From: Opitutia bacterium
GTDB lineage: Bacteria; Verrucomicrobiota; Verrucomicrobiia; Opitutales; Opitutaceae
Assembly: GCA_947461205.1 (NCBI GenBank)
Contig: CANHJG010000028.1
Location: 1 to 47,551 of the forward strand
DNA length: 47,551 nucleotides
Direction: 5' to 3'
In this document: positions 17,529 through 27,543 of the stretch, piece by piece
How the letters are laid out: the number at the start of each line of letters is the position of its first letter
Numbering within the stretch: the stretch's first letter is position 1
Made by a program: the position numbers and the translations under genes
Notes under the pieces: generated by a model
What the model was told of the DNA's origin: nothing
Databases searched by the model: none
What the model saw: the letters and a program-made list of their open reading frames with translations, nothing else

Positions 17529-18410
17529 GTGCGCTTCTTCCCCCCGCTCTTTCCCGCGCTGCTGCTGCTCGCGGTTCCCCTGCTCCGCTCCGCCGACCAC
17601 TACCAGCTCGGCGTCGACTCGCAGCCTCGCGCCGACGTACCGCGTGGCACCGTCCGCAGCGGCACGTTCACGACCAGCAAGGTGTTCCCCGGCACCACGC
17701 GCGACTACCAGGTCTATATACCGGCCAGCTACGACGCGGCCAAACCGGCGTGCCTCATGGTGTTCTTTGACGGCGGCGGCATGATGAGCGCGACCGGCGC
17801 CTATCGCGTGCCCGTCGTATTCGACAACCTGATCGCGAAAAAGGACATGCCCGTGACCATCGCCGTCGGCATCAACCCAGGCACGGTCGCCCCCACTGCC
17901 CCCGGCGCGAAGGCGCGCAGTCAACGCAGCTATGAATACGACTCGCTCGGCGACGCCAACGCCCGCTTCGTCCTCGACGAACTTCTCCCCGAGGCACTGA
18001 AAGGCCTCAACGTCACCGCGGATCCCGCCGGCCGCGCCGTCTGCGGTAACAGTTCCGGCGGCATCGCCGCGTTCACGGTCGCCTGGGAACGCCCGGCTGC
18101 TTTCCGGAAAGTCGTCAGCCATATCGGCAGCTTCACCAACATCCAGGGCGGCCACGTTTACCCGGGCCTCATCCGCAAATCGAAAGCCGAACCCAAGCCG
18201 CTGCGCGTCTTTTTACAGGACGGCAGCAGCGACCTCGACAACCTTCACGGCAACTGGCCGCTCGCCAATCACGACTTGGCCGCCGCCCTGAAATACGCGG
18301 GCTACGACCACACCTTTGTTTTCGGCACCGAAGGCCACAACGGCAAACACGGCGGCGCCATCTTCCCCGACACCCTGCGCTGGCTCTGGCGCGACTGGCC
18401 CAAGAATTAA
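17529..18410 (+). CDS. Secreted alpha/beta-hydrolase esterase
   Basis: GTG 17529 is chosen because it opens a signal peptide (VRFFPPLFPALLLLAVPLL) cut near RSA; 293 residues. It belongs to the putative esterase (esterase D / feruloyl-esterase-like) group: the nucleophile elbow GNSSG at 173-177 places the catalytic serine at S175, and the C-terminal KHGG puts the probable histidine at H274. YVPVS-type openings (GTTRDYQVYIPASYD) and a DLDN loop are shared with the next gene. The enzyme probably removes acyl or aryl ester groups from polysaccharides or plant phenolic esters outside the cytoplasm; the substrate is unknown. The next gene starts 17 bp downstream and is a close paralogue, so both are likely one transcript. 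Confidence 0.82.
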   Translation: MRFFPPLFPALLLLAVPLLRSADHYQLGVDSQPRADVPRGTVRSGTFTTSKVFPGTTRDYQVYIPASYDAAKPACLMVFFDGGGMMSATGAYRVPVVFDNLIAKKDMPVTIAVGINPGTVAPTAPGAKARSQRSYEYDSLGDANARFVLDELLPEALKGLNVTADPAGRAVCGNSSGGIAAFTVAWERPAAFRKVVSHIGSFTNIQGGHVYPGLIRKSKAEPKPLRVFLQDGSSDLDNLHGNWPLANHDLAAALKYAGYDHTFVFGTEGHNGKHGGAIFPDTLRWLWRDWPKN

Positions 18411-18427
18411 CCCCTGCCCTCTCTCCC

Positions 18428-20230
18428 ATGCGCCCCCTCTTTCGCCTCTCGTTGCTCGCCCTCCTCGGCTGCCTCGCACCGCTGTTCGCCGCCGACGGTT
18501 TCAAGGCCACGCCCGATCATTCCCCGCAGCCCGGCGTGCCCACCGGTAAGCTCGTTCAGATGCCCGCGCTGCAATCGAAGCTTTATCCCGGCACCACGCG
18601 CGACTGGTGGGTCTACGTGCCCGCCGGCTACCAGCCGGACGGTTCCGCCGCCCTCATGGTTTTCCAAGATGGCCGCAACTATCACAATCCCACCGGCAAC
18701 TTCCGCGTGCCGATCGTATTCGAAAATCTGATCGCGCGCGGCGAGATGCCCGTGACCGTCGCGGTCATGGTCAACCCCGGCAACGATCCGACGCGCCCGG
18801 CGAATCCCGCCAAAAAAGCCGGCACCACCTTCAGTAACCGCGGCCTCGAATACGACTCGCTCGGCGACCGCTACGTGCGGATGCTGCTGGAGGAGATTTT
18901 ACCCGAGGTGGAGAAACGGTATCCCGTCTCAAAGGATCCCGCCCTGCGCGCGATCAGCGGGTCCAGCAGCGGCGGCATCGCGGCCTTCACCGCCGCCTGG
19001 GAACGCCCCGACCAATTCGGCAAGGTCCATTCGACGGTCGGCAGCTACGTGAATCTCCGCGGCGGCGACGCCTACCCGGCCCTCATCCGCAAAACCGAGC
19101 GCAAGCCCCTCCGCGTCTACCTCGAAGACGTGAGCGGCGATCTCGACAATCCGTATGGCAACTGGCCGATCGCGAACCAGCAAATGCACGCCGCCCTGCG
19201 CTACATGGGCTACGACGTGCATTTTGATTACGCCGAGGGCTACAGCCACGGCTCCGCGCACGGCGGCTCCGTCTTCCCCGCTGCGCTCCGCTGGCTCTGG
19301 CGCAAGGAGACGACGAAGCCGACCATCGTCACCCAGGGCGACCTCGGCGGCGACATGACGCTCCACCGTCTGCTCATCGAGGGCGAAGGCTGGAAGCCCG
19401 TCGTGGAAAACATCGGTTTCGGCGATGCGCTCGCGACCGACGATGCCGGCAATTTTTATTTCTGCGACATGCGCGGCACCGCGCCCGGCCTCTACAAGAT
19501 CGCCCTCGACGGCACGAAAACAAAACTCAGCGACGAAGTCGTGAGCGGGCTGAAATTCGGTCCCGACGGCCGCTTCTACGCCTGCCAGGGCGCGAAGAAA
19601 CGCCTCGTCGCGATCACACCCGCCACCGGTGCCGTCGAGGTCATCGCAACCGACGTGCAGCCCAACGACCTTGTTGTGACCGCCAGCGGGCACCTCTACT
19701 TCACGCACACGGCGAAGAAAGAAATCGGCCACGTCGTCCTCGCCACCAAGACGCTCCGCGCCGCGGCCGGCGGCATCGCGAATCCCAACGGCATCACGCT
19801 CTCGCCGGACCAAGGCACGCTGGCCGTGAGCGAGCACCGCGGCGGGGCGGTGTGGACGTTCCGCATCAATGCCGACGGCTCGCTCGATGCCGGTGCGCCC
19901 ACGATGGCCATGCGCCGCCCGATCGATCCCAAGGGCGAGTTCAAGAGCCAGCAGCCGCCCCCGTATCTCGCGGGCGCCAGCGGTGACGGCATGACCACCG
20001 ACGAACAAGGCCGTTTTTACGTCACCACCGCCCTCGGTATCCAAGTCTTCGATCCCACGGGCCGGCTCTGCGGTGTGCTCGCCAAGGCGCGCGCCGGGGT
20101 CGGCGAAGTGAGCTGCGTGCTCTCGGGCCCGGGCCGCGGCTACCTCTACGTCGGTGCCGGCACGACCATCTACCGCCGCAAAGTGCAGGCGACGGGCGTG
20201 GCGCTCGCGGGTGTGGCAACGAAGCCCTGA
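18428..20230 (+). CDS. Secreted esterase fused to SMP-30/gluconolactonase-like beta-propeller
   Basis: The 600-residue product starts with a signal peptide (MRPLFRLSLLALLGCLAPLF, cut near AAD). Residues 25-300 are an esterase that closely matches the upstream gene, with the elbow GSSSG at 178-182 (S180) and the SAHGG histidine motif near the domain end. Residues of about 320-590 are an SMP-30/gluconolactonase/LRE-like propeller: GFGDALATDDAGNFYFCD, FGPDGRFYACQG, NPNGITLSPDQGTLAVSEH and GDGMTTDEQGRFYVTT. The pairing suggests that an ester is cleaved and a lactone or sugar is then handled on the same chain, but that is inference. Expansion by duplication followed by domain fusion is the simplest history for the two tandem genes. 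Confidence 0.85.
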   Translation: MRPLFRLSLLALLGCLAPLFAADGFKATPDHSPQPGVPTGKLVQMPALQSKLYPGTTRDWWVYVPAGYQPDGSAALMVFQDGRNYHNPTGNFRVPIVFENLIARGEMPVTVAVMVNPGNDPTRPANPAKKAGTTFSNRGLEYDSLGDRYVRMLLEEILPEVEKRYPVSKDPALRAISGSSSGGIAAFTAAWERPDQFGKVHSTVGSYVNLRGGDAYPALIRKTERKPLRVYLEDVSGDLDNPYGNWPIANQQMHAALRYMGYDVHFDYAEGYSHGSAHGGSVFPAALRWLWRKETTKPTIVTQGDLGGDMTLHRLLIEGEGWKPVVENIGFGDALATDDAGNFYFCDMRGTAPGLYKIALDGTKTKLSDEVVSGLKFGPDGRFYACQGAKKRLVAITPATGAVEVIATDVQPNDLVVTASGHLYFTHTAKKEIGHVVLATKTLRAAAGGIANPNGITLSPDQGTLAVSEHRGGAVWTFRINADGSLDAGAPTMAMRRPIDPKGEFKSQQPPPYLAGASGDGMTTDEQGRFYVTTALGIQVFDPTGRLCGVLAKARAGVGEVSCVLSGPGRGYLYVGAGTTIYRRKVQATGVALAGVATKP

Positions 20231-20384
20231 ACCGAACGTCGGATCCGGCGCGCAGGCGATTTCGTGCCACGGGCTTTCCCGCCTATGATTTCCTGCCTTG
20301 GAACCCCGGACCACGAACAGGAAAGTCCGGGCCATACCCACTCCGGCGCCCGCGAGCGGCCTCCTCCCTCGGCCGCGCTTCCCT

Positions 20385-21265
20385 TCAAAACAGCGGCACG
20401 TTGTTCTTCGGGTCGTTGCGCAGCGCTTCGAACCGCGGGTCGTCTTGAGCGGAAAAAATCCGGATGACGACGCATGATGGGGACGATGAAATGAGCGTCC
20501 GTGTACGACGTGCTGACCGCACCGCCGAACAATGGCCGCCGTAACCGACGCGCAGATTCCGCCCCTGCGCGCTCTTTGCCCCGGTCCAAGCGGGGACGGA
20601 GGCCAAGTTGGCTCGATCGGGCAAACCAGCCCACGAATCCACCGCTTCGGGCACGAGCTAAACCGCCCCCGGTGCACTCCGCCGAGCCTCCTCGCGATTC
20701 CCCCACAGCGCTTGCGCGAAGCTGAGCACCGCCCACCGCCTCGCATTCGAGGCTCCTGTTCGATCCGTTTTCGCAACCGGCTGAGTCCATCCACGAAAAG
20801 CTCTCGGGCCGCCGGCACGCCGCCCTGCGCCAACCGCGCCGCGACTCCAATAAAATTATCCCGAATTTCTCCGGTCTGCGAAAATTTCGGCGCGCTCTGC
20901 ACGACCCTCGCGAGATCGCCCTGCACCAGCACCAAATCCAAGCGCATTCGGCGAGTAATCGCCGATTCTGCCTGGCCAGCGCCTAGACCAGCCAGCCTCC
21001 CGCGTGGAACCGGAAGACCAAAAAATCGGTCGAGCGACGGCCGCCAATCGCTGGTCCTGCGGATTTTGACGAAGCTCAGCCACCGTGGGGTGAGCGTCCC
21101 GCCCTTGGGCCCACCGCCGCGCGCGTGTCCCCAGCAGATAAACTTGGACGCCGGTGTCGATTATCGCCGGGATCAAGCGCCGCAGCCTCGCGGAACGCAG
21201 TCAGCGACTCCTGATATTTCCCTAGCCGACGCATCGACTCCATCCGGAACGCCGCCTGCGTCACC
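20385..21265 (-). pseudogene. Decayed TPR-protein gene, C-terminal part
   Basis: The 1.1 kb between the esterase fusion and the PDH operon has no intact gene. On the minus strand it holds pieces of one protein spread over all three frames. Near 21250-21170 is a TPR unit (MRRLGKYQESLTAFREAAAL), then IDTGVQVYLLG, then near 20940-20790 LARVVQSAPKFSQTG and VPAARELFVDGLSRLRKRI, then AVDSWAGLPDRANLASV, and the end DPRFEALRNDPKNNVPLF with its stop at 20385-20387. That ending is familiar from TPR proteins of the TolB/winged-helix or Ser/Thr-kinase kind in Verrucomicrobiota. Several frameshifts separate the parts and no start is left. The stretch 20231-20384 holds nothing I recognise. Confidence 0.7.
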
Positions 21266-21337
21266 GTTCGAATCCGCGCTTGATTTCGCCGCCATCCACC
21301 GAACACTTTCCCATTTTCTCCAACCGAACCATCTGCC

Positions 21338-22453
<1,116 letters not shown>

Positions 22454-22477
22454 GCCGCCCCACCGTCCGGTCCTCCA

Positions 22478-22512
22478 CCCTCCCCTCTCCCCTCTCAACT
22501 TTCCGTCGTCCG
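22478..22512 (+). promoter_or_regulatory. Pyrimidine-rich leader of pdhB (copy 1)
   Basis: The gap before pdhB consists of CCTCCCCTCTCC, CCTCTCAACTTTCCG and then the ATG, with no purine-rich Shine-Dalgarno element. A very similar stretch precedes pdhC. It may be a ribosome-standby or RNA-binding-protein site; this is inference. Confidence 0.4.
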
Positions 22513-23490
22513 ATGCCTCAGATCACCTACCGCGAAGCCATCCGCCACGCCCTTGCCGAGGAACTCACCCGCGACCCGAACGTCGTCGTCATGGGGGAGG
22601 AAGTCGCCCAGTTCAACGGCGCCTATAAGGTCACCGAGGGCCTCCTCGCGAAATTCGGCCCGGACCGCATTGTCGACACCCCGATCTCCGAGGCCGGCTT
22701 CATCGGCCTCGGCGTCGGCGCCTCCATGCTCGGCATCCGTCCCGTGATGGAGCTGATGTTCTGGTCGTTCTACTCGGTCGCGTTCGACCAAATCCTCAAT
22801 AACGCCGCCAACGTCCGCTACATGAGCGGCGGCCAGATCAACTGCCCGATCGTCATCCGCGGCCCGGCCAACGGCGGCACCAACGTCGGCGCCACCCACT
22901 CGCACACGCCGGAAAACGTTCTCGCTAACCACCCCGGCGTCAAGGTCGTCGTCCCCGCCACCGCCTACGACGCGAAGGGCCTCCTCAAATCCGCTATCCG
23001 CGACAACGACCCCGTCTTCTTCCTCGAGAACACCATTCTCTACGGCGACAAGGGCGAAGTCCCCGAGGCCGAATACGTCATCCCGCTCGGCAAGGCCGAC
23101 GTAAAACGCACCGGCACCGATCTCACCATCGTGACCTACGGTCGCTGCGTCATCCACTCGCTGAAGGCCGCCGAGACGCTCGAAAAAGAACACAACATTT
23201 CCGTCGAAGTCGTCGACCTCCGCACCATCCGTCCCCTCGACATCGACACCGTCCTCGCCTCCGTGCAGAAGACCCACCGCGTCCTCATCGTCGAAGAACA
23301 GAAACCCTTCGCCAGCGTCGGCACCCAGCTCGCCTACATGATCCAGCGCGAAGCCTTTGACGACCTCGACGGCCCGATCCACCGCCTCGCGACCGTCGAC
23401 GCGCCCGCGATCTACAGCCCTCCCGTCGAAACCGAACAACTCCCGAATCCCGGTCGCGTCGTTAAAGCCGTTCTCGCCGCCCTCGCCTGA
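22513..23490 (+). CDS. pdhB: Pyruvate dehydrogenase E1 component, beta subunit
   Basis: ATG 22513 gives 325 residues (MPQITYREAIRHALAEEL), the standard E1 beta start and length; the open frame running back to 22396 overlaps pdhA and has no support. Family marks are VMGEEVAQFNGAYKVTEGL, DTPISEAGFIGLGVGAS, the transketolase C-terminal domain from about 200 with VVDLRTIRPLDIDTV, and the end PNPGRVVKAV. It forms the heterotetramer with PdhA and holds half of the thiamine-diphosphate pocket. It is the middle gene of the PDH operon. Confidence 0.95.
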   Translation: MPQITYREAIRHALAEELTRDPNVVVMGEEVAQFNGAYKVTEGLLAKFGPDRIVDTPISEAGFIGLGVGASMLGIRPVMELMFWSFYSVAFDQILNNAANVRYMSGGQINCPIVIRGPANGGTNVGATHSHTPENVLANHPGVKVVVPATAYDAKGLLKSAIRDNDPVFFLENTILYGDKGEVPEAEYVIPLGKADVKRTGTDLTIVTYGRCVIHSLKAAETLEKEHNISVEVVDLRTIRPLDIDTVLASVQKTHRVLIVEEQKPFASVGTQLAYMIQREAFDDLDGPIHRLATVDAPAIYSPPVETEQLPNPGRVVKAVLAALA

Positions 23491-23506
23491 TCGGCGTTCG
23501 CTCCGG

Positions 23507-23547
23507 CCCTCCCCTCTCCGCTCTTCACTCTCAACTTCCGCCCAGCC
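23507..23547 (+). promoter_or_regulatory. Pyrimidine-rich leader of pdhC (copy 2)
   Basis: CCCTCCCCTCTCCG followed by ACTCTCAACTTCCG comes before the pdhC start. It repeats the leader in front of pdhB almost block by block, with a few extra bases in the middle. No Shine-Dalgarno sequence is present. Confidence 0.4.
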
Positions 23548-24852
23548 ATGGCCCAACTCATCGATATGCCGAAACTCAGCGACACCATGACGGTGGGCAC
23601 GCTGGTCAAGTGGCTGAAAAAAGAAGGCGACGTCATCAAAGCGGGCGACATGCTCGCCGAGGTTGAGACCGACAAGGCCACGATGGAGCTCGAGAGCTTC
23701 TTTGCCGGTACGTTGCTGAAGATCTTCTCCGCCGCCGGAGCCCAGGTCGCCATCGGCGATCCGCTCTGCGCCATCGGAAAACCCGGCGAGGTCGTCGCGG
23801 CCCCCGCCCCCAAAGCGGCGGCACCGGCCGCCGCCGCCGCCCCGGTCGCAGCCCCCGCGCCGACGCCCGCCCCCGCCGCCGTGATCGCCAGCGCCCCGCC
23901 GCCCGCACCCGCCCCGGCTCCGGCTCCCGTCGCGCCGCCGCCCGCGCCCGCCGGAGGCCGTATCCGGATTTCCCCCCTCGCGAAGAAACTCGCGGAGGAA
24001 AAGAAAATCGACGTCACGCGCGTCACCGGCTCCGGCCCCGGCGGCCGCATCGTCCGCGCCGACATCCTCGCCGCGGAAAAAAATCCGCCCGCCGCAAAGC
24101 CCGCCGCCCCGTCGGCCGCCGGCGCCTTCACCGGCGGTTCGTCCACCAAGACCGGCCCGATCCAGGAAGAGCGCGCCGTGCCCGTCTCCACCATGCGCGG
24201 CGTCATCGCCAAGCGCCTCCTCGAGTCGAAGACGCAGATCCCGCACTTCTACCTCGACATCGAGGTCGACGCCGCTCCGCTCCTCGCGATCCGCGAGCAG
24301 CTCAACACCGGCCTCGAAAAAGAGGGGGTCAAACTTTCCGTCAACGACTTCATCCTTAAGGCCTGCGCCGAGGCGCTCCGCCGCGTCCCCGCCGTCAACG
24401 GCTCGTGGGAAGGCACGCAAATCCGCTACTTCGGCGCCGCGCACATCTCGTTCGCCGTCGCAATCGAAGACGGCCTGATCACGCCGGTCGTCCGCGACGC
24501 GCACCTCAAGAGCGTCTTCGCCATCTCCACCGAAGCGAAGTCGCTCGGCAAACGCGCCAAGGAAAAGAAGCTCACGCCGGCCGAATTCACCGGCGGCACG
24601 TTCTGTGTCTCGAACCTCGGCATGATGGGCATCCCGAAATTCAACGCCATCATCAACCCGCCCAACGCCGCGATCCTCGCCGTCGGCGCCGCCGTCACGA
24701 AACCCGTCGTCAAACACGGCCAGGTCGTCGTCGGCCAGACGATGACGCTCACGCTCTCCTGCGACCACCGCGTGGTCGACGGCCTCGTCGGGGCCCAGTT
24801 CCTCGGCGCGTTGAAGGCGCTGCTCGAGTCGCCGGCGCTGCTGCTCGTCTGA
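23548..24852 (+). CDS. pdhC: Dihydrolipoamide acetyltransferase (PDH E2)
   Basis: The 434-residue chain has the classical E2 layout: one lipoyl domain at 1-76 with the lipoylated lysine K43 in ETDKATME, an Ala/Pro hinge at about 90-135, a peripheral-subunit-binding domain at about 140-175 (ISPLAKKLAEEKKIDVTRV, GPGGRIVRAD), a second hinge, and the acyltransferase core from about 205 with the active site HRVVDG (H407, D411). It carries the acetyl group to CoA and forms the core of the complex. No E3 (dihydrolipoamide dehydrogenase) gene follows, so E3 must be encoded elsewhere. It ends the operon and is followed by a GC-rich hairpin. Confidence 0.95.
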   Translation: MAQLIDMPKLSDTMTVGTLVKWLKKEGDVIKAGDMLAEVETDKATMELESFFAGTLLKIFSAAGAQVAIGDPLCAIGKPGEVVAAPAPKAAAPAAAAAPVAAPAPTPAPAAVIASAPPPAPAPAPAPVAPPPAPAGGRIRISPLAKKLAEEKKIDVTRVTGSGPGGRIVRADILAAEKNPPAAKPAAPSAAGAFTGGSSTKTGPIQEERAVPVSTMRGVIAKRLLESKTQIPHFYLDIEVDAAPLLAIREQLNTGLEKEGVKLSVNDFILKACAEALRRVPAVNGSWEGTQIRYFGAAHISFAVAIEDGLITPVVRDAHLKSVFAISTEAKSLGKRAKEKKLTPAEFTGGTFCVSNLGMMGIPKFNAIINPPNAAILAVGAAVTKPVVKHGQVVVGQTMTLTLSCDHRVVDGLVGAQFLGALKALLESPALLLV

Positions 24853-24869
24853 GTTCGGCCGTTTCTCAC

Positions 24870-24892
24870 CCGGCGGGCCGGTGCCCCGCCGG
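24870..24892 (+). terminator. GC-rich hairpin after the PDH operon
   Basis: CCGGCGGG (24870-24877) and CCCGCCGG (24885-24892) form a perfect 8-bp stem with a 7-base loop, 17 bases after the pdhC stop. There is no T-run after it, so it is an atypical terminator or an RNA 3'-end stabiliser. Confidence 0.4.
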
Positions 24893-24964
24893 CCAATAAA
24901 ATTCGCGCCGCCGGGACCGCAGCTTGCCATGCGCGCGTGCCCGGTGTCTGGATGACCGCCTGTC

Positions 24965-26272
24965 ATGACCACGCCTCCGCTTCCGCGCGCCCCTTCCCCG
25001 GTCGCCACCGCCCCGTTTCATCTGATGACGAAACCGATCGGGTCGAAGTGCAATCTTGACTGCACCTACTGTTTTTACCTCGAGAAGGAACGACTCTACG
25101 GCGACGCGGGCAATTTCCGGATGACGCCCGAGGTGCTCGAAACCTACGTGCGCGACTACATCGCCGCCCAGCCGGGCCCGACGGTCAGTTTTGCGTGGCA
25201 GGGCGGCGAACCCACGCTGCTCGGCGTGGAGTTTTTCCGCCAGGCCGTGGCGCTGCAGGCCCGATACGCGAACGGCAAGACCATCGAAAACGCCTTCCAG
25301 ACCAACGGCGTTTTGCTGGACGACGAGTGGGCCCAGTTTTTTGTGCAACACGGTTTCCTCGTCGGCCTCAGCATCGACGGTCCGGCCCATCTGCACGACG
25401 CCTACCGGGTGGACCGGGGCGGACGGCCGACGTTTGACCGCGTCATGACCGGTCTCCAGCTGCTGAAGAAGCACGGCGTGGCCTTCAACACCCTCACGAC
25501 CGTCCACCGGAAAAATTCCGCCCACGCGCTCGAGGTCTACCGTTTCCTCCGGGAAATCGGTTCGGGCTATATCCAGTTTATCCCGATCGTGGAACGCAAC
25601 GCGGCGACCACCTCGGAGGAGACGTTGTGGCTCGCACCGCCGCCCGATCACGAGGACGCCGCGGCCCTCGATGCCCAGGTCACGCCGTGGAGCGTGCGGC
25701 CCGCCGAGTACGGCGACTTCCTCAGCCGGATTTTCGACGAATGGGTGCAACACGACGTGGGCCGGGTTTTCGTGCAGCATTTCGACGCCGCGCTGGCCAA
25801 CTGGATGGGGCAGCCTGCGGGCATCTGTGTCTTCTCCGCCAACTGCGGGCGCGCCCTCGCCGTCGAGCACAACGGCGACGTCTACAGCTGCGACCACTAC
25901 GTCTATCCGCGCTACAAGCTCGGCAACCTGCTCAACGCCTCCCTCGCCTCGCTGGTGGATTCGCCGACCCAGCGCGCGTTCGGCCAGGCCAAGTCGGCCA
26001 CCCTGCCCCGCGCCTGCCGCGAGTGCCCCGTGCAATTCGCGTGTCACGGCGAGTGCCCGAAGCACCGCTTCCTGCGCACGCCCGACGGCGAACCCGGGCT
26101 CAACTACCTGTGCGCCGGCTACAAGAAATTCTTTCTGCACGTGGATTCGCCGATGCGCACGATGGCCGCGTTGCTCGCCACGCGTCAGCCGCCCGCCAAG
26201 ATCATGCAGCTTCCCCGCGCAAAATGGGTGCCGGCCCGCCTCAAGCGAAAATCTCCGGCGGCGCCGTTCTGA
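24965..26272 (+). CDS. Anaerobic sulfatase-maturating enzyme (radical SAM/SPASM)
   Basis: The 435-residue protein carries the radical SAM motif CNLDCTYC (C29, C33, C36) after FHLMTKPIGSK, as in anSME/AtsB enzymes. The C-terminal SPASM region has cysteines for two more iron-sulfur clusters: CVFSANCGRA, VYSCDHYVYP, CRECPVQFACHGECPKHRF and LCAGYKKFF. The family oxidises the cysteine or serine of the sulfatase C-x-P-x-R site to formylglycine in the cytoplasm before export. All four intact sulfatases at 32490-43710 are of the Cys type, so this is a likely activator of all of them, although it is 6 kb away on the other strand. It follows the PDH operon after 112 bp and probably has its own promoter. 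Confidence 0.92.
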   Translation: MTTPPLPRAPSPVATAPFHLMTKPIGSKCNLDCTYCFYLEKERLYGDAGNFRMTPEVLETYVRDYIAAQPGPTVSFAWQGGEPTLLGVEFFRQAVALQARYANGKTIENAFQTNGVLLDDEWAQFFVQHGFLVGLSIDGPAHLHDAYRVDRGGRPTFDRVMTGLQLLKKHGVAFNTLTTVHRKNSAHALEVYRFLREIGSGYIQFIPIVERNAATTSEETLWLAPPPDHEDAAALDAQVTPWSVRPAEYGDFLSRIFDEWVQHDVGRVFVQHFDAALANWMGQPAGICVFSANCGRALAVEHNGDVYSCDHYVYPRYKLGNLLNASLASLVDSPTQRAFGQAKSATLPRACRECPVQFACHGECPKHRFLRTPDGEPGLNYLCAGYKKFFLHVDSPMRTMAALLATRQPPAKIMQLPRAKWVPARLKRKSPAAPF

Positions 26273-26280
26273 TTTTCGCC

Positions 26281-26299
26281 GGGCCGCCCGGGCGGTCCC
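26281..26299. terminator. Hairpin between convergent genes
   Basis: The 36 bp between the stops of the convergent radical SAM and AlgJ-like genes contain GGGCCGCCCGGGCGGTCCC, a near-perfect palindrome able to form a strong hairpin in both transcripts. No T-run follows in the plus direction. Confidence 0.35.
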
Positions 26300-26308
26300 C
26301 GCCCCGCC

Positions 26309-27541
26309 TCACTTCCCGCCCGCCGCGGTCCGGGCCCGCTGAAATTCCGGATGGTCCGGCGGCGGCGTGCGCAGGTAACGTTCCGTGCACTGGTCGATCA
26401 CGACCGTCGGCCGCTCCCTCGCCGCGATGTCCGCCACCATCGCGTAGTCGGCCAGATTGGTCTCCCCGGCCCAGCTCCACAGGCTGACAAAACGCTGGAA
26501 ATTCAAGATCAACGGCGACTGGGAATTCACGTCGCCCGGCTGACCGCCGACGCGGAAAAACGAATCGCACAACATCACCGCGCGGCCCACCCCGGAGGTC
26601 CGCTCAAACGCCAGCGGCACCGCCCACGGGCCCACCGTCTTCCAGACCGGAAAATCGCTGAGCGGCGTCGGCACCGCGCGCAGATCCGGCGGAAAGGTCA
26701 GGCGCAGCTGCGAAACGGGCTCCAGCGGCCAGCGGCCTTTCATCGTGAGCAGGCCGATGCAATCGCCTTCGCGCACCACGTATTCGTTTTTCATCCACGC
26801 CGCCTCATCCCGCTGGCCGGCGGGCACGCCGAGCTCCCCGAGCCGGGCCAAAATCGCCGCGCTGGCGACCGTCAGTCCCTCGGCATTCCAATGGCTGTCC
26901 GTCGGCCAGTAAACCGTCTGCTGCGCCTTGGCGGCAAACAGCGCCGCCCGCAAATCGAGCACCGGCACCGGCGACCGCTGGTCGCGCAGATGTCCGACCA
27001 CTTGGTCCAGTTTCCCGGGCCGCGCCTGCGACCGCAAAAACGCCGGCAGCCGCTCCGGATAAATCGTCGTTTTGTTCGGGACCAGCACGAGCAGGTATTC
27101 GGCGCCGCGCTCGCGCCACCAGGCGCGCCGTCCTTCCACGGCGCGCCGCCACTGCGCCAGTTCCGCGTCGCTCAGCCGGTCGCGCCCCAGGAGATCCTCC
27201 ACGGTCCTCTCGCCGCTGTAGAACAGCCAGTCGTCCCGCCCGACGACGACGCGCGCGGACGGTTCGCCAAGCCAACGGTGCCGCACGATCCCATACCACT
27301 GCACGACGCGCGTCCGCGACGGAAAGTGGTCGCCCAGCCACGACTCGAACGCCGCCGGCCATTTCTCAAACTTCGTCGCGCGCCAGTCCGGCCACTTTGC
27401 CAGCGGACGCATTTCCTGCACGTTCGCCAACTCCGGCACGCGGAACGCCCACGCGAGCAGCGGCGCGCACAGCAAGACCACCATCCCCGCGAAGACCGCG
27501 AGCGACCAGACGGACGCAGACTTGGGTGCGGGCGGCGTCAT
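26309..27541 (-). CDS. AlgJ/AlgX-like polysaccharide O-acetyltransferase
   Basis: ATG 27541 lies two bases past the AlgI-like stop and gives 410 residues; the frame extends upstream to 27601 but this overlaps the AlgI-like gene and has no benefit. One N-terminal membrane anchor (about 12-33) is followed by a periplasmic SGNH-type hydrolase domain. The catalytic marks of the AlgJ/AlgX family are visible: DSHW at 215-218 (Asp and His) and CDSFF at 325-329 with S327 as the probable nucleophile (family form GDSF). GRDDWLFYSGE near 101-111 is also a family signature. It would transfer acetyl groups from the membrane partner to a polysaccharide in the periplasm. The nature of the polymer is unknown; no alginate polymerase is nearby. 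Confidence 0.85.
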   Translation of the reverse strand: MTPPAPKSASVWSLAVFAGMVVLLCAPLLAWAFRVPELANVQEMRPLAKWPDWRATKFEKWPAAFESWLGDHFPSRTRVVQWYGIVRHRWLGEPSARVVVGRDDWLFYSGERTVEDLLGRDRLSDAELAQWRRAVEGRRAWWRERGAEYLLVLVPNKTTIYPERLPAFLRSQARPGKLDQVVGHLRDQRSPVPVLDLRAALFAAKAQQTVYWPTDSHWNAEGLTVASAAILARLGELGVPAGQRDEAAWMKNEYVVREGDCIGLLTMKGRWPLEPVSQLRLTFPPDLRAVPTPLSDFPVWKTVGPWAVPLAFERTSGVGRAVMLCDSFFRVGGQPGDVNSQSPLILNFQRFVSLWSWAGETNLADYAMVADIAARERPTVVIDQCTERYLRTPPPDHPEFQRARTAAGGK

Positions 27542-27543
27542 GG

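Noticed and set aside
18929-20947. Minus-strand open frame of 672 codons over the esterase fusion
   Set aside because: Only its first 65 codons (upstream of about 20750) look like protein and belong to the decayed TPR gene; the remainder is antisense to the esterase fusion.
22495-25008. Minus-strand open frame of 837 codons over the PDH operon
   Set aside because: Antisense shadow of pdhB and pdhC, which have complete catalytic motifs on the plus strand.
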